This document shows, in pieces, positions 48,415-59,776 of a stretch of 64,000 nucleotides of DNA; within the stretch, counting starts at the first letter, position 1, and every line of letters begins with the position of its first letter. The stretch comes from Rotaria socialis (Eukaryota > Rotifera > Eurotatoria > Philodinida > Philodinidae). Below the pieces are notes generated by a model. It had not been told where the DNA came from, did not search any database, and saw only the letters and a program-made list of their open reading frames with translations. The translations under genes were made by a program, and so were the position numbers. Where the stretch lies: the NCBI GenBank assembly GCA_905331475.1, contig CAJNYU010000002.1, forward strand, positions 1-64,000, written 5' to 3'.

Positions 48415-51011
48415 TCAAAGCTGTGACAACGAATTTTAAAAGTCTATCTTCTCTCCAAATGTCGACTTTTTATCGTTCGTTGGAAAAAATTTGAGCCTCC
48501 CCTAAATTCAAAACGTTCCGCCGCCTATGTACTAGACTATATAAAAAAAAAGCAGTATAATCATAGAAAAACTATACCAGCTTCAGTTACATGATTACCT
48601 AATTCAAATTAATCTATAAGAAGATATTTGCTTCAATTCTAACATGAATATTCGTCTTTTCTCTCGTCTGATTAATTATCCAAATCAGTAATAGTATGTA
48701 TGTAGTGCCAAAAAAAAACTTAGTGAACTGGAAAATTTACGAAGTAATATTAATAATAGATTTTTCTCACATTTAATTTTCAAGGGGAAGTAAACACTTC
48801 AGAAGTATAAATCCTCAATGACGTTCGAACAGGAGAATGCCAACTGATTTACTTCCAGTAAGCGAAGCGTTTCATCGATGACCTTTGAAAAAGATGGAGC
48901 GCCACGTCTCACGCATCGTTTTACTTCAGTGATACTTTTAGTTTTAAATAAATGTCTATCACAGAAAAAGTTAAGGATTAAATGTATAATACCAGTCTGA
49001 TGATTACTGCAAATAATGTAATATAGATATAATAAAAAATTGGTCACACTTACATTTATTTTATGCTCCGAATGATTTTCTTTAATAATTCTATACGTGA
49101 TAATACTTGCAAAAGATTGCTTCGAAAAGATGAAACTTCACGGGGTAAATGAGTTGACAAAAAATAAATACTCATTGGAGAAGTTCTCTCCAATTAAACG
49201 CATTCTTTCTTATTCATCATTGGTTTTTTTAAAACATAGTATTCATTCTCATGATTGAATTATTCAAAGTTTCAAACGCATTTGAATAACGACAATGAAG
49301 AAATAAAATAAACAATTGCGAAATTTTATTACTGTTTCTATGTGGCAACACCAATCAAATGTTTTAAGTCAATACGATAACTTCCAGACTACTTAAGGCC
49401 TTTATAAACATCGTAAAATTGATTTTTTTTCTTTAAAAAAATGTATTTTAAGCAATCAGATAATTATTATACCATTATATATTTGAACTTATGGAAAACA
49501 TTCTGTTGCTGTTACCAAACGGATTATCACATTGAAAAAGAAAACAACTGATAGACATAAAATAAGTAGTAACAAAATAATATCCAATGGACTAACTTCT
49601 AGCCTTTCAGGAAGAATTTCTTTGTGCTGTCTACCGATTAAGTATCACAACTGATGTCGTAATTGATAACTTAGATGTGAAAAGTCTGATGGATATATAT
49701 ATAGATATAGATATGACATCCTTTTAGAGACCAGAAGGCATAGAGATTCATTAATACGCTTCTTGCAGATTTGATATAAGTATTCAACAATTACTTTGAT
49801 GTATTTAATAGATAAGTATTAGGAGGCATAGAAAACGTTTTTTGGGTACATTAAAAAGAGTTTTATGACTGATGCTGTTGCTAAGGCTTAGTGAAAATCC
49901 TTTTTTCATTTTAGTAGTTTTGTTGGACTGTCGTATATTCGATATTTTCATCGATGCAAAATTGAATGTAGTAATAAATAGAATTATTTTGTATAGCTAA
50001 AACCTTCTTCCTTATTGTTTACTTTGAAAGAAGTTGGCAAAACGTTTTAAGACAGGAATGAATTATTGTTTATGCAGGGTGACTACTAGGCGAAAAACAG
50101 TTCTAAATACAATGCAGGCAACAGATAAAGAAATAAAACTCATACAAATGAAAACTAAACAAAAAACTAGTACTATCTATAATAATAATAGTAAACCATT
50201 TCTGAGAAGAAACTATCTCAAGTAATTTAATTTATAATGCCTCATGTCTTTAGCTACTACTTATAGTAGTTTTAAATAGTCCGAAACGATTTTGAAGAGA
50301 TTTATAGAGCTTAAGAGGTCCACAAATTATACGTATGTCATGCTCTTCATGTTGCTTAGCTCAAAATGATGGACACTTGACATCATATGATGCAAATATA
50401 TTTGTTTTGACACATATCCTCTACTGTTAATAAGAAGAAAAAGCTTGTTAGCGCAGCCCCTTTGGGGCTAAAATGCGGAACTCACATATATCCCTTCGGC
50501 TTACTAAAATAATTGAAAGTAGTTCATCTGAAAAATCTAGCCTGATTTCCAAAACCTATAATTAGGTCATTGTCTATTTGCTTATGTCTACAATCGAGTA
50601 TTAATTATTAGCTGGTATATTTAACAATGGCAGATACTAGTTTATACGGTCTGTAATGATACTCTAAGCTAGTTACTAAGGTCTGTAATGGGTAACCATT
50701 GCGTTTTTCGTGTAGTCTGTGATTAAAAAAGGAAGAAATAGCAGCCTAAGTAGTCAAGCTCCTAATTAGCACAATTTTAAGCTAATTCATGTCTGTAATG
50801 GGGAGGGGGTGGGGAGCCGCAAAAATCTCGCTTATAAACTTACACTCACCATTTTATTCGAAAATATATGTGAGTTCCACAAAACAGAATCAATCAGGCG
50901 AAACGATTTTCCCATAGGGAAGCTATTTGTTTGTTCATTTTTGTCGAGTTTTTTGCCGATCTATGACTCAAGAAGTTCATCTTTGCATATTCGATTGACA
51001 AGTGTTGTGAT
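48415..51011. other. Gene-poor stretch with one weak exon-like frame
   Basis: On the minus strand at 49047-48799 a frame with TEVKRCVRRGAPSFSKVIDE is preceded by possible acceptors (TTTGCAG, GTGATAG). It could be an upstream exon of the disrupted gene or a remnant. At 50640-50800 GTCTGTAATG recurs three times. GGAACTCACATATAT at about 50478 faces its reverse complement at about 50864. Nothing else supported. Confidence 0.35.
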
Positions 51012-51793
51012 CACGGTGGCCAGATCTTCTGAAAACTATGGAAAATTTCTGAATTTTGAACATGTTTCTGATTTTTTCTGAATTTGGAATATTTTCAGAT
51101 CGTTGCTTTGTCACTGAAATTAGGTACGATTCTAACCCATTACTATAATAAATCAATAGTGTTTCATCAATTTTCTGTATTCATCATCTTTTATATTCCG
51201 CATTCGAATTCTGGAGTAGAATTGATTTTCGGTTATATGAAGCATTTATAGTCTGATTATCGTAATCCAGTAATATAAAAACCAGATAATGCTTAACTTA
51301 AAATAAAAGTGATTGGTAATAATTCTTGAGAAGGTTTTTATTAGCATATGTTATCTTAAACAAACTTTCTAGAGCAAATTCCAAAAGATACGAAATATAA
51401 ATAACAATACCAAGACGATGGAATTTAAGGTTTTGTTCTCGTTGGATTTCTTAATCTACGCAGAATGTATGTGATTTAGTTCTGCTCGTTTCTGTGAACG
51501 AGTTTTAAATTTAAAAACAAGCTCAACATTAAGTATCATTTATTGATGTTTGTATATTAGCTAAACGATATATTCACTATAGTTTCTTTCGTTTTATTTA
51601 AATATCTTTGAAAATAAAGGTCCACGTCAGTGAACCGAAATGCAGCAGAATTTTGGATGCCAGTATTTTAGCGGAGGATCTACTAATTTGCCAACAACTG
51701 CCATTTTCTGATTAATTTCTGATTTTTCAGAGATCGTTTTCTGATTTTGAAAAAATATTTTCTGATTTTTCAATTTTTCATCTGGCCACCTTG
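51012..51793. mobile_element. Non-autonomous hAT-type element with perfect 8-bp target duplication
   Basis: 782 bp. The termini are CACGGTGGCCAGAT and, on the other strand, CAAGGTGGCCAGAT: 14-bp inverted repeats with one mismatch. GTTGTGAT is present directly outside both ends (51004-51011 and 51794-51801). An exact 8-bp duplication with CA..TG-type ends is diagnostic of the hAT superfamily. Subterminal regions carry many TTTCTGATTTT words, possible transposase-binding repeats. There is no coding capacity, so it must be moved by a transposase from elsewhere. Confidence 0.88.
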
Positions 51794-52271
51794 GTTGTGA
51801 TTACAATAATTTAGTTCGTTTTGAACAGATCATTATGGTAGCGACTTCTCTACGAGTTTTTCTCGTGAAACCATATTCAGTTTACAAATGACACTGAAGA
51901 ACATTTTTTCATGGTTCTTTTTTATGTTAAATATTTACTATGTTCGATGTTTGAGGGTGTTTCTTATACATATTTATGCAAGCTATTTGAAAAGCTTCAT
52001 AATGCCATATTTTGCTTAAGCTTTATACATACTTGAAAATTCTTCCGGAACAGAATCCAAAACTAATTTATGAGCACCTTAATTTTCTAAAGAACAGTTT
52101 TGAAATACAAATCTTTCATAGTAATTAGAAAAATTTTCTTCCAAACAGTCAAATACTATTTTTAAGTTATCGTACCTTGCCATCGTTACACAAAAGTATT
52201 TTACATCTAGTTGTCTTGAAAACCATCTTCATTTTAACATAATAATGATAAAATACACGAGTAGAACTAAA

Positions 52272-52557
52272 CCCAGGTCGAACATACACGGTCGTATACG
52301 ACGGTAAATCGCCGTATTTGGCCGTATTACATGACTCCGTATTACGGTCGTAAATCTCCGTGTCGTATACGGCGAAATACGGCGCTTTACGGTCGTTTTT
52401 GATCGTATTTCACCGTATTACGACACGGAGATTTACGATCGTAATACAGAGCCATGTAATACGGCCAAATACGGCGATTTACCGTCGGATACGGCAGAAA
52501 ACGGCCGTATACGGCCCGTATTTCACCGTATACGGACGTCGTAAAGCTCGTCCTGGG
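52272..52557. mobile_element. CGTA-rich fold-back element
   Basis: 286 bp with CCCAGGTCGA at the left and CCCAGGACGA on the opposite strand at the right. Internally, about 70 bp (52299-52370, with words such as GACGGTAAATCGCCGTATTT) recur in near-perfect reverse complement at about 52430-52499. It is packed with CGTATACGG/CCGTATTACGG words, making it far richer in G+C and CpG than its surroundings. No gene. A miniature inverted-repeat element or a small satellite block is the likely nature; no clear target duplication is seen. Confidence 0.75.
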
Positions 52558-53660
52558 AATATTTGAAATGTAAAACGCGATATATTCTACACTTGATGTC
52601 ACGTACATAAAAATATGATTATATTCTTTTTTAATTTAAAAATAAAAATAGAAAATGGTTAAGCTATGAGAATAAAATTTTAAAGATTTTTTCGGAATAA
52701 AATCATGCGTCTTACAATTAAATAGGGAACCTCAAAAGAAAAACATTTGAAACCATTCTATGTCATTAATTTTTTTTTTACAAAAATCGCTCGTTTCCGA
52801 AACTGTCAGAAGGAGTAGGTTTTATTTGAATTAATACTATTCATACTTCACATCAAATCTAATAATATAACGTCATTTTAATTAAGTATTGATATGAAAA
52901 AGAAAGAAAAAACAAGTATTCTTTCGAATAAATATTCTGTATATCTTCGGTTGATCGCCAACATTGGAATTTTCAGGTCAGAAATTAAGGTAAGAATTCA
53001 TTCAATGTGAAAGGAAATTATTTTCATTATTTAGAATCAGTTAGTGTTATATATTTTCGTTTAAACAAATCTAATTATCCTTGTGATGATACTTTGTAGA
53101 AATCTTTATTTCTTTCAATAAACGACATCTTGAAGTCTTTGAATGAGATGAGACGCCGATTAATTGTTTTATGAGTGAAATAGTAATGAATGTCACGATA
53201 TATTATTGTAAAATCGACATGAGAAAAATAATTTCTCTGATATCTTAATGATAAACAGAAATGATGTGTCTGGATAAAGATCACGTCTCACAATCAACTA
53301 AGATTAAGTTTATCATAATAAATACTAGACAATGATGTCATTGGAACGGAAAACAAGATCTCACTAGATTCATTCTTATGATTTTAAATTGAATTAATAT
53401 CATTGAACATTATGTTAGTCTATCTGTCTAAGACGCTATAAATTACAAACTATTGTTTCGATCAGTTCTCATATCATTTTGTATTTATATCGTTTAGCAA
53501 CTGCACGCTGATTCATAGATTGATTATCAAATAGACAAAAAGATAAGCGCGTTTTTCAAGCATAAATAAATGAGAAAAACAAACAATCTCGAATGAACAA
53601 GATTTTATTTTTACAATAATAATCTGCCTATGAATACAGTTCGGTAATGATTGTTCGTGC
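52558..53660. other. Gene-free stretch, 3' flank of DYNLL
   Basis: AT-rich, no gene recognised. It holds the 3' flank of the dynein light chain gene. Confidence 0.55.
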
Positions 53661-54066
<406 letters not shown>

Positions 54067-56287
54067 TTTGTTGGTTTTGAGAAATAAAACTTCTATTAAA
54101 AAAGAAACAGAAAATAATGACCAATCAAGCATACAGTGTATATTAACTTACGTTAAGTAACGATGACGAATAAAGCACCGATGAATAGTTGCTCTATTTA
54201 TATAGGAAACTGTGAGAAAGAGAAAGAAAGAGAGAGGGAGAGAGGAAACCTTATATTTTTTTGTACGATCAAACACGAGAGAAAACAGGAGGCGAACAAC
54301 CTTTCAGACAACAATCACTGGCATGGGGTAAGAAAGCTAAGCATTCATTTTATTGAAAGAAGCAACGGTTGCCAAGTGATGTGATGTTCTTGCTATAGGG
54401 AAGCGCGAACAAAACTAACAGCCATATTTACAAGATGGCAGTATATTGTAGAGAGAGGTTATGTTTGATGAAAATAAAAAATAGAAAAAAAATGTAACCA
54501 TAGCATGTTTTGACGTAAAATAAATTTACGAATATAAAAATCGAATATGTGCAAAGTGATTGCCAGATATTGAAGAGATTTAATATTGCTAAATAAAGAT
54601 TTAAAATATTTTTTTTCATGGATGAAATTCATGTTGTTCGATTCGTTTGACTACTTTGATAGTTTTGTTAATACTAAGCAAAGAAGAAAAAAAAATTTTT
54701 TTGCTGACATCATCAATAAGAAACACGATTTACTGCGGTTATACTTATACATTAACACGTTTTTTATGGTTAAATATAGCGTGTACGTGTCAAATTTGAT
54801 TATAAATTATTTCCTGAATTTCATTGGATAGAAATCATAAAACGAAAATTATTGTATGACATTATTATAAAAACAAAATGATTGCATACAACAAAAAATT
54901 CGGTTATTTTATTTTCTTGCATCAAAATGCTTTTAGTTTTGCTAATCATAAACTAATTTTCACTTGTTGATACCGAAGTTATGCGCAAACATCGAGCAAT
55001 ACAAATTTATTTCTGAAAATGTTCATTCACGGTAACATTTGATCTTTTTTTATGATCGACTCATGGATATTCTATACGAAATTAAAATGAGCAAAAACAA
55101 TTTCCGTAGTTAAATATGATTATGTTTTTTCTTATCAACGAATGATGAAAGAAGTGTCTAGTAACCGAGTAAACTATATTTTCACAGTACAATTATGCTA
55201 ATAGTGACCCGAAAAAACAACGACCAATAACCTATACGTTCATTCTTCGCTATTTATTAATAAAAAAATAAGAAGAATTTCATTATAGCAGTAAATAGAA
55301 GCCATTAAGATTCAAATTGAAACACATCTATCTTTGAAAAACTCAATAAAATATCTCATAATTAAAATCTATCTACAGACGAAATCAAAATTGGCAACTT
55401 TATTGTATGGTCTAACTGTTTCATCGGTCAGAAGACTTCAGGGGAAAATACAAAAGCATTTCCAAAATTATCAAGATAGAAAACAATACTGAATTTTAAC
55501 CTTAAAAAACACCAAAATTACAAATAAACATATGAAAATTAACTATTGCTTAGGAATACAAAATATTACTATAGTTTCTGTCTGATTTTGCGTTTTTTCT
55601 TGACATTAGCAGATTGTATGACGTCGAAATTAAGAACTAAAGCACACTTTTGTACTCATGCAAATCGATAGAAGTATCTCACATTATTGATTTTAGTTCT
55701 GGTGGATCCTGTTATTGATACAAACAAATATTGTAAAACACTCCAGATATATTATTATATTTAAATTTATACAAAATATTCATTCCCATTACAAAAACCT
55801 AATAGAGAATGTTAAGCTGTGCAAAATTAAAATCAACAGTTTCAAACAAGAACATTTTAGTTTTGGACAAAAATACAAACATTTATATAGAAGCTCTAAA
55901 CTATCACTGCGTCTTTCAACGGTATGTATTGCGATGAAAGTGGATTTTAAAAGCAAAAACACATATGAAAACGAAGAGAGAATACTCTCCATTGTTGATA
56001 GCAATTCAATCGTTTATTATTGCACAATATAGCTGGTAAAGTGTTTTTTGAGCATTTTAACATATTTCGCTTAAATTTTCTTTTTATTTTCACAATGCGT
56101 CTTAAAATATTCACCTTACTTCAACTCTTTAGATAATTACTCCTGGCTAGCGCGTTGAACATATTCTCAGCATTGGCTTTGCGAGAATTTTTAAATAATG
56201 AATGGTTTTTTTCTGTCGGACTATAATTATTTACTAAGTCTTTGTTCACCAACTGGAAACAATTAGAATATTGTAGTCTACAAGAAC
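54067..56287. other. Gene-free stretch upstream of DYNLL
   Basis: Contains a short GA-rich tract near 54213-54247 close to the DYNLL 5' end. Frames such as 55715-56032 have no motif. No gene supported. Confidence 0.5.
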
Positions 56288-56669
56288 CAAGGGGAAAAGG
56301 CTGATTCCGTGATTCCATTTACTCCGAATGATTCCATTACTATACAATCAATTGTTTTCTCTTCGATTTTTTATGACTAAACAAAAACCAATATCAGATT
56401 CATGTTCAGAAGAAAATTGATTGTAATCAAGATGAAAACAGCTGAATCCAGCGCATTGCAATCATTCGGAATCAATAAAATCATTTGGAATCGATGGAAT
56501 TGCTCGAAACCAGTAGAATTATCCCGGAATCACTAGAACTCACTGAAGAATCCCAGTGATTTCGAGTGATTCCCACCGATTCTGAGTGATTCCATGGATT
56601 CCGAGTGATTCTATTGATTCTACCTGATTCCAATGGTTCTATCACTACAGAATCAGCTTTTCCTCCTTG
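56288..56669. mobile_element. Miniature hAT-type element filled with GATTCC repeats, with 8-bp target duplication
   Basis: 382 bp. The ends are CAAGGGGAAAAGGCTGATTC and, on the other strand, CAAGGAGGAAAAGCTGATTC. ACAAGAAC lies directly outside both (56280-56287 and 56670-56677), an exact 8-bp duplication. The interior is an array of GATTCC-type words (GTGATTCC, GAGTGATTCC) on one half and their reverse complement (GGAATCAAT, GGAATCGATGG) on the other, so the whole forms a hairpin. It is non-coding and non-autonomous. Confidence 0.87.
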
Positions 56670-56677
56670 ACAAGAAC

Positions 56678-57074
56678 ACATAACCGACCAATTTCATTAA
56701 ATAAAATATAATTAAAAACATCGATCTTTTTCAACCAGAATGGTTGCATTTATATTTTCATTTTTACAGCAACGACCAATAGAGTATCTTAATGTGCTGT
56801 GTGCTTTACAATCAAGAAAAATTCTCTTTTAAAATGTAGTTTACAATTTTATAAACCTACAAATTCCCTATTTATTGTCGTACAAATATTATTGAAAAAT
56901 TTCAATTATAATTAATTGAATTCAGTAAGACCATTGGCTTATTACTTGAGATCTCGAGTCTTTTTGAGGTGACTTGTTACAATTAAGAATACATTAGCTA
57001 ATATCCATGTGCTTTCTTTATTTTTAATCTTAATTTGATCAATCAGATACTGAAATAGTTAAAGTATTACGCAT
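56678..57074. other. Short gene-free spacer between two elements
   Basis: AT-rich; nothing recognised. Confidence 0.6.
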
Positions 57075-57076
57075 CT

Positions 57077-58288
57077 AGGGTGCACCAAGGTCAGCAATCG
57101 AGCAGGAGAAAAATTCCTTTTACTCTTACATAGCTGGGTAGAGCTCAATGACTAGATCATGAATATCACCTTTTAAATGATTCTAAGCGTACGTTTTGAC
57201 TGAGAAATTTTCAAAATACAAGCTGCACCTGAAAAAGTGAATATTTCAATTTTTTCGAGAAAACTCGAAGTTTACCTAGTTTAATAATCTTCTAACTTTC
57301 GAAAACTATGATCATCGAATTCAACATGAAAATCTGTATCTGCTGATGAGACTTTGGCCAGTAAAACACATAAGTTTCATGTTGGAGGAACTCCACTATG
57401 TCCTCACATAGACACGTTGAAATTGATGTGTCGCAAAATCATCAAGTATTTCTTTTGAAAGCAATTCTCGGACTTTTTTACGTCATTCGGGCCGTCAAAT
57501 GATAGCAAACAAAATGATTTATTCAGTTTTAAAAATATTGTTCTGTCTCTGAGAAAATCGATTTTTACTAGATCGACGCGGCTATAGGTTAAAGAATTGC
57601 CTTCTTATTTCGAGATTTGTAGTCCCCCACAGATAAAATTTTGAAGAAAATTATTTTTTAATAAAATTTATGATAGGTAAGGTTGCTTTTTGTGCTGATT
57701 CTGAATCTGATGTTTATTTCTCATGGAAGTTAAGTTTTGATAGTAAAAATCTCGAAATAAGAGAAAAATTCTGTAACCTATAGCCGCGTCGATCTAGTAA
57801 AAATCGATTTTCTCAGAGACAGAACAATATTTTTAAAACTGAATAAATCATTTTGTTTGCTATCACTTGACGGCTCGAATGACGTAAGAAAGTCCGAGAA
57901 TTGCTTTCAAAAAAAAATCCTTGATGATTTTGCGAAACATCAATTTCAACGTGTCTATGTGAGGACCTAGTGGAGCTCCTCCAACATGAAACTTATGTCT
58001 TTTACTGGCCAAAGTTTCATCAGCAGATACAGATTTTCATTTTGAATTCGATGATCATAGTTTTCGAAAGTTAGAAGATTATTAAACTAGGTAAACTTCG
58101 AGTTTTCTCGAAAAAATTGAAATATTCACTTTTTCAGGTGCAGCTTGTATTTTGAAAATTTCTCAGTCAAAACGTACGCTTAGAATCATTTAAAAGGTGA
58201 TATTCATGATCTAGTCATTGAGCTCTACCCAGCTATGTAAGAGTAAAAGGAATTTTTCTCCTGCTCGATTGCTGACCTTAGTGCACCT
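57077..58288. mobile_element. 1.2-kb element with ~540-bp terminal inverted repeats
   Basis: The left arm is about 57077-57621, the right arm about 57747-58288, with a spacer of about 125 bp. Outer ends: GGGTGCACCAAGGTCAGCAA and, on the other strand, AGGTGCACTAAGGTCAGCAA. The arms differ at a small number of positions, so the copy is fairly young. TA lies on both sides (57075-57076, 58289-58290), compatible with a TA target duplication of the Tc1/mariner type, though two bases are weak evidence. There is no open frame of note, so it is a fold-back or long-TIR MITE. Confidence 0.82.
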
Positions 58289-58729
58289 TAAGAAGATGCA
58301 AGTTCGATATATGTTCAGCGATGACATGTAATTAAATATCAGAAGAATATTTATACATTTTGAACACAGAATTGTCTTATTACAATCGATATTGATCGAC
58401 GTAAGTCTATTTTATTTGAATTTCTGTTCGCAAAGATATTGTATAGAAATTGTTTGGAATTTTCTATCATTTATATTAGATACGAATTGGTGAAATAGAT
58501 CAGCTTGTATTTAAATCCATCAAAGAACTTTTTCTTAACTTTTCTTCTGTATCTTTGATATAAATACAGATTAAGCGAAAAACTTGATGGTTTTTTTTGC
58601 GTGAACGAGATAATGATATAAAATCAATTTTAGTTAAGCAATTATTATATTTTGATAAATTATGAGAATGATATAGTATTGTAAACAACTAATCTAGTTA
58701 ATGTAGAACTATTATTCTTATGTCAGTTG

Positions 58730-59776
58730 TCATCGAGTAGCAGGAAAAAGATGAAAAATAAAGTTTATGAAAATAATAGATAGAAATACTATTGATTGTC
58801 GATATATCGAACGAATTAGTCGAATAAAAGTTCGTCGAAACAAAACTCCAGTGAGTGTATAGATGTAAAAAGGAATACTATTTCCAACATAAGTAAGAGA
58901 AAAATTAATATTAATGATGAAATTTTCTATAGCATGCCGTAGTGGACTTCGAATTGTGCTAATAGTAAAAGCCAAATAAAGTTGCTGTAACGCTTGTGGT
59001 AACGAAAGGAGTGTTAAGAGAATAACTTGCAGAAGAAGCATACCAGTGAGAGAGCCTTTATTGAATCGTCTTTTTCTTCGTTTTCTCGTATTTAACGCAC
59101 TGATACGGTGAATTGTGCCTATAAATGGTACAACTGCTCTTTGAGATCCCTTTATATTATGAATTGTTAGAAGGCCAAAGACTAACATTAATACAGATGG
59201 AATTAAGACAGTCGTAATTGCATATCCAACATCATTGAAAATTTGGCATTTTGGCGACATTCCATAACATTGTAGTGGAACTTGAGGAAGATTGGTATTG
59301 TAACAATAGAGCGTTTGTGACCATAAAAGAAATGATAAAATATGAATAATAAAAATACATTTATGTGCGATACGCCGAGAACTTAAAAATCGTCTCGTCA
59401 CTCTAACACTGCTCGCGAACCATCGGTCGACAGTAGCAAGTACAATAAGCCAAACCGATATTGTACGAAATCCATAGAGAAGAAAAATACGGAATTTACA
59501 AAGAAAAGCATTTGTATTCGTTGGATCTGTTGATATCCATTCACCTATGAAACGTGTTGGGAGACCGACTAGCATTATTCCAAGACTCGATATAGATGAA
59601 CCAAGAAAGTAAAGAACGCATGGATTAGAACGTAAATTCGGCTGTGAAAGTAGTAGTGTATTTAATAAATTCCCAGTAGTACCAAATAATAATACAAATA
59701 ATGTTATATAGCGATTGATTTCTGCAGAAATATTATTAATTAAATTAACAGTAGAAGAATCAGTTACATTTGACAT
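58730..59776 (-). CDS. Class A (rhodopsin-like) G-protein-coupled receptor
   Basis: Intronless gene of 348 aa. Seven hydrophobic helices: TM1 with GTTGNLLN (the conserved Asn), TM3 ending in ATVDRWFAS (DRW at 117-119 in place of DRY), and TM7 with GNSIPFYIYTLTG in place of NPxxY, followed by FRRTFIRLI as helix 8. Cys93 at the start of TM3 and a Cys in the second extracellular loop (QCYGM) can form the usual disulfide. The N-terminus has glycosylation sites at Asn3 and Asn15. The third loop is basic (RKRRKRRFNKGS). The ligand is unknown; the general look is of a peptide-type or lineage-expanded orphan receptor. Confidence 0.88.
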   Translation of the reverse strand: MSNVTDSSTVNLINNISAEINRYITLFVLLFGTTGNLLNTLLLSQPNLRSNPCVLYFLGSSISSLGIMLVGLPTRFIGEWISTDPTNTNAFLCKFRIFLLYGFRTISVWLIVLATVDRWFASSVRVTRRFLSSRRIAHKCIFIIHILSFLLWSQTLYCYNTNLPQVPLQCYGMSPKCQIFNDVGYAITTVLIPSVLMLVFGLLTIHNIKGSQRAVVPFIGTIHRISALNTRKRRKRRFNKGSLTGMLLLQVILLTLLSLPQALQQLYLAFTISTIRSPLRHAIENFIININFSLTYVGNSIPFYIYTLTGVLFRRTFIRLIRSIYRQSIVFLSIIFINFIFHLFPATR

